From Rheinheimera sp. UJ63 (GTDB taxonomy: Bacteria; Pseudomonadota; Gammaproteobacteria; Enterobacterales; Alteromonadaceae), in contig NZ_JAKGTQ010000005.1 in the NCBI RefSeq assembly GCF_021568285.1, forward strand, positions 1-64,000: 64,000 nt of DNA, written 5' to 3'. Every line of letters begins with the position of its first letter. Positions within the stretch are counted from its first letter, which is position 1. Under the pieces are notes generated by a model, which was given only the letters and a program-made list of their open reading frames with translations, had not been told where the DNA came from and did no database searches. The position numbers were made by a program, and so were the translations under genes. Shown one piece after another: positions 63,119 through 64,000 of the stretch.

Positions 63119-64000
63119 TTATAAACTAAATTTCTTTGAGAAAAAGTTAACAAACGCCGAAATTCTCGACGATACCGCCGAGTTTTTATAATAGACCGCG
63201 TGGATCTCTTCGCGAGGATTAGGGGAAGTGACTGTGCCGGGTAGCAACTCTACTAGGCGGTTATTCTCGAGGTCTTTTCTGATCATGAAGTTTGATAGCA
63301 ATGCTATACCATTGCCGTTTAAGGCAAGCTGTCTTAACGCTTCACCGTTACTTGCGGTAATTCTGGGGCGTAATTCGATGTCTTCCTTTAAAAACCAATT
63401 ATTTAGCTTTGGCGAATCAGCAAAACCGATTAAAGCATGGTGTTTGAGTTCAGACAGGTGTTTTGGAATGCGGGTCTTCGTTAAATATCGTGGGCTCGCA
63501 ACGATATGCAGTGTACTGTTACCCAGTTTTTTTGCATGTAAATTGGAGTCTGCCAACTTACCGATCCGAATGGCAACATCGGTCTTCTTTTCAATTAAAT
63601 CAATAATATTTTCATTTGAAATAAGGTCTAATTGAATGTCTGGATACGCTATTTGAAAGTCTTCAATATAAGGGATAACTTGATGAAATAGAAAAGGGCT
63701 TGCGGCATCTACCCTTAATCGCCCTTTCGGCACACCTTTAAGGTTATTTAATTCTTCTTCTCCTCGGCTAAGCATATCTAAGCCTTCTTTGGCATATTTC
63801 AGAAACAGATGCCCTTCCTCTGACAGCTCTATTCTTCTCGTACTGCGGTTTAGTAAGGTAACGGCTAACTCTTTTTCTAAACGCGCAATTGAGCGTGATA
63901 TTGTTGCCACTTGCGTATTAAGCAAGTTTGCCGCTGCGGTAAAACTCCCACAATCGACAACCGTAATAAAGTTCTCTAGATCTTCCGTTTTCGCTTTTAC
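63119..64000 (-). CDS. LysR-family regulator, 5' end beyond the window
   Basis: The reading frame is open to the last base of the window, so the start is missing. The N-terminal winged helix (EDLENFITVVDCGSFTAAAN, then TISRSIARLEKELAVTLLNRSTRRIELSEEG) and the periplasmic-binding-like effector domain (about 85-290: GRLRVDAASPFLFHQVIPYI...LRQLALNGNGIALLSNFMI) are intact. It belongs to the common CrgA/DsdC-like LTTR group. Its target, usually the divergently transcribed gene, lies outside the window. Confidence 0.92.
   Translation of the reverse strand, partial: VKAKTEDLENFITVVDCGSFTAAANLLNTQVATISRSIARLEKELAVTLLNRSTRRIELSEEGHLFLKYAKEGLDMLSRGEEELNNLKGVPKGRLRVDAASPFLFHQVIPYIEDFQIAYPDIQLDLISNENIIDLIEKKTDVAIRIGKLADSNLHAKKLGNSTLHIVASPRYLTKTRIPKHLSELKHHALIGFADSPKLNNWFLKEDIELRPRITASNGEALRQLALNGNGIALLSNFMIRKDLENNRLVELLPGTVTSPNPREEIHAVYYKNSAVSSRISAFVNFFSKKFSL

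Overview
The window reads as the chromosome of a marine or freshwater gammaproteobacterium. The order nudF-yqiB-cpdA-yqiA-parE-parC beside tolC, then glnE-ygiF-ygiM-cca-uppP-folK-folB-plsY-tsaD-rpsU-dnaG-rpoD, resembles the corresponding Escherichia coli region, although several accessory genes differ. Together with the type II secretion genes gspA/gspB and the large multidomain PutA, this suggests an Alteromonadales-like organism of the Rheinheimera/Alishewanella type. The genus is an inference from gene content, not a computed placement.

Layout. (1) 1-3.3 kb: the 3' half of a broken ECF sigma factor, overlapping a membrane Ser/Thr protein kinase. (2) 3.4-5.4 kb: a large lipoprotein of unknown function. 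(3) 5.6-14.3 kb, minus strand: a copper export operon, copA - small Cys/His periplasmic protein - CusB-like adaptor - unusually long CusA-like RND pump. (4) 14.4-26.8 kb: accessory envelope and metabolic genes (amidase lipoprotein, TIGR03545 protein, class C beta-lactamase-like hydrolase, VOC protein, RDD, M24 peptidase, DUF2254), with two clusters of 22-bp tandem repeats around a tiny Sm-like ORF, ending in rraB and plsC. (5) 26.9-34.9 kb, minus: a tightly coupled operon nudF-yqiB-cpdA-yqiA-parE-TPR protein-parC, with one- or four-base overlaps at most junctions. (6) 35-53.5 kb: tolC, lpxL-like, glnE, ygiF, ygiM, an Lrp regulator divergent from putA, an HD-GYP-like gene, gspAB, cca, uppP, folK, folB, plsY. 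(7) 53.5-58.9 kb: tsaD and the macromolecular synthesis operon rpsU-dnaG-rpoD with its internal terminator. (8) 58.9-64 kb: a tRNA-Ile(CAU) gene preceded by a tRNA-like relic, then a low-GC accessory region that looks like a small phage-defence island.

The island is the most interesting part. It carries (a) a compact reverse transcriptase (YMDD active site) preceded by a promoter-like site and a stretch of about 150 nt that folds by eye into several consecutive stems, a strong candidate for a non-coding RNA working with the RT; (b) decayed pieces of an OLD-family ATPase/nuclease; and (c) a membrane-anchored coiled-coil protein with DUF4041-like and GIY-YIG nuclease regions, the architecture of the SNIPE anti-phage nuclease, bracketed by two copies of a 23-bp palindromic sequence. 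The window ends inside a LysR-family regulator whose 5' end lies outside.

All calls come from reading the sequence and from knowledge of protein families; no database search was run.
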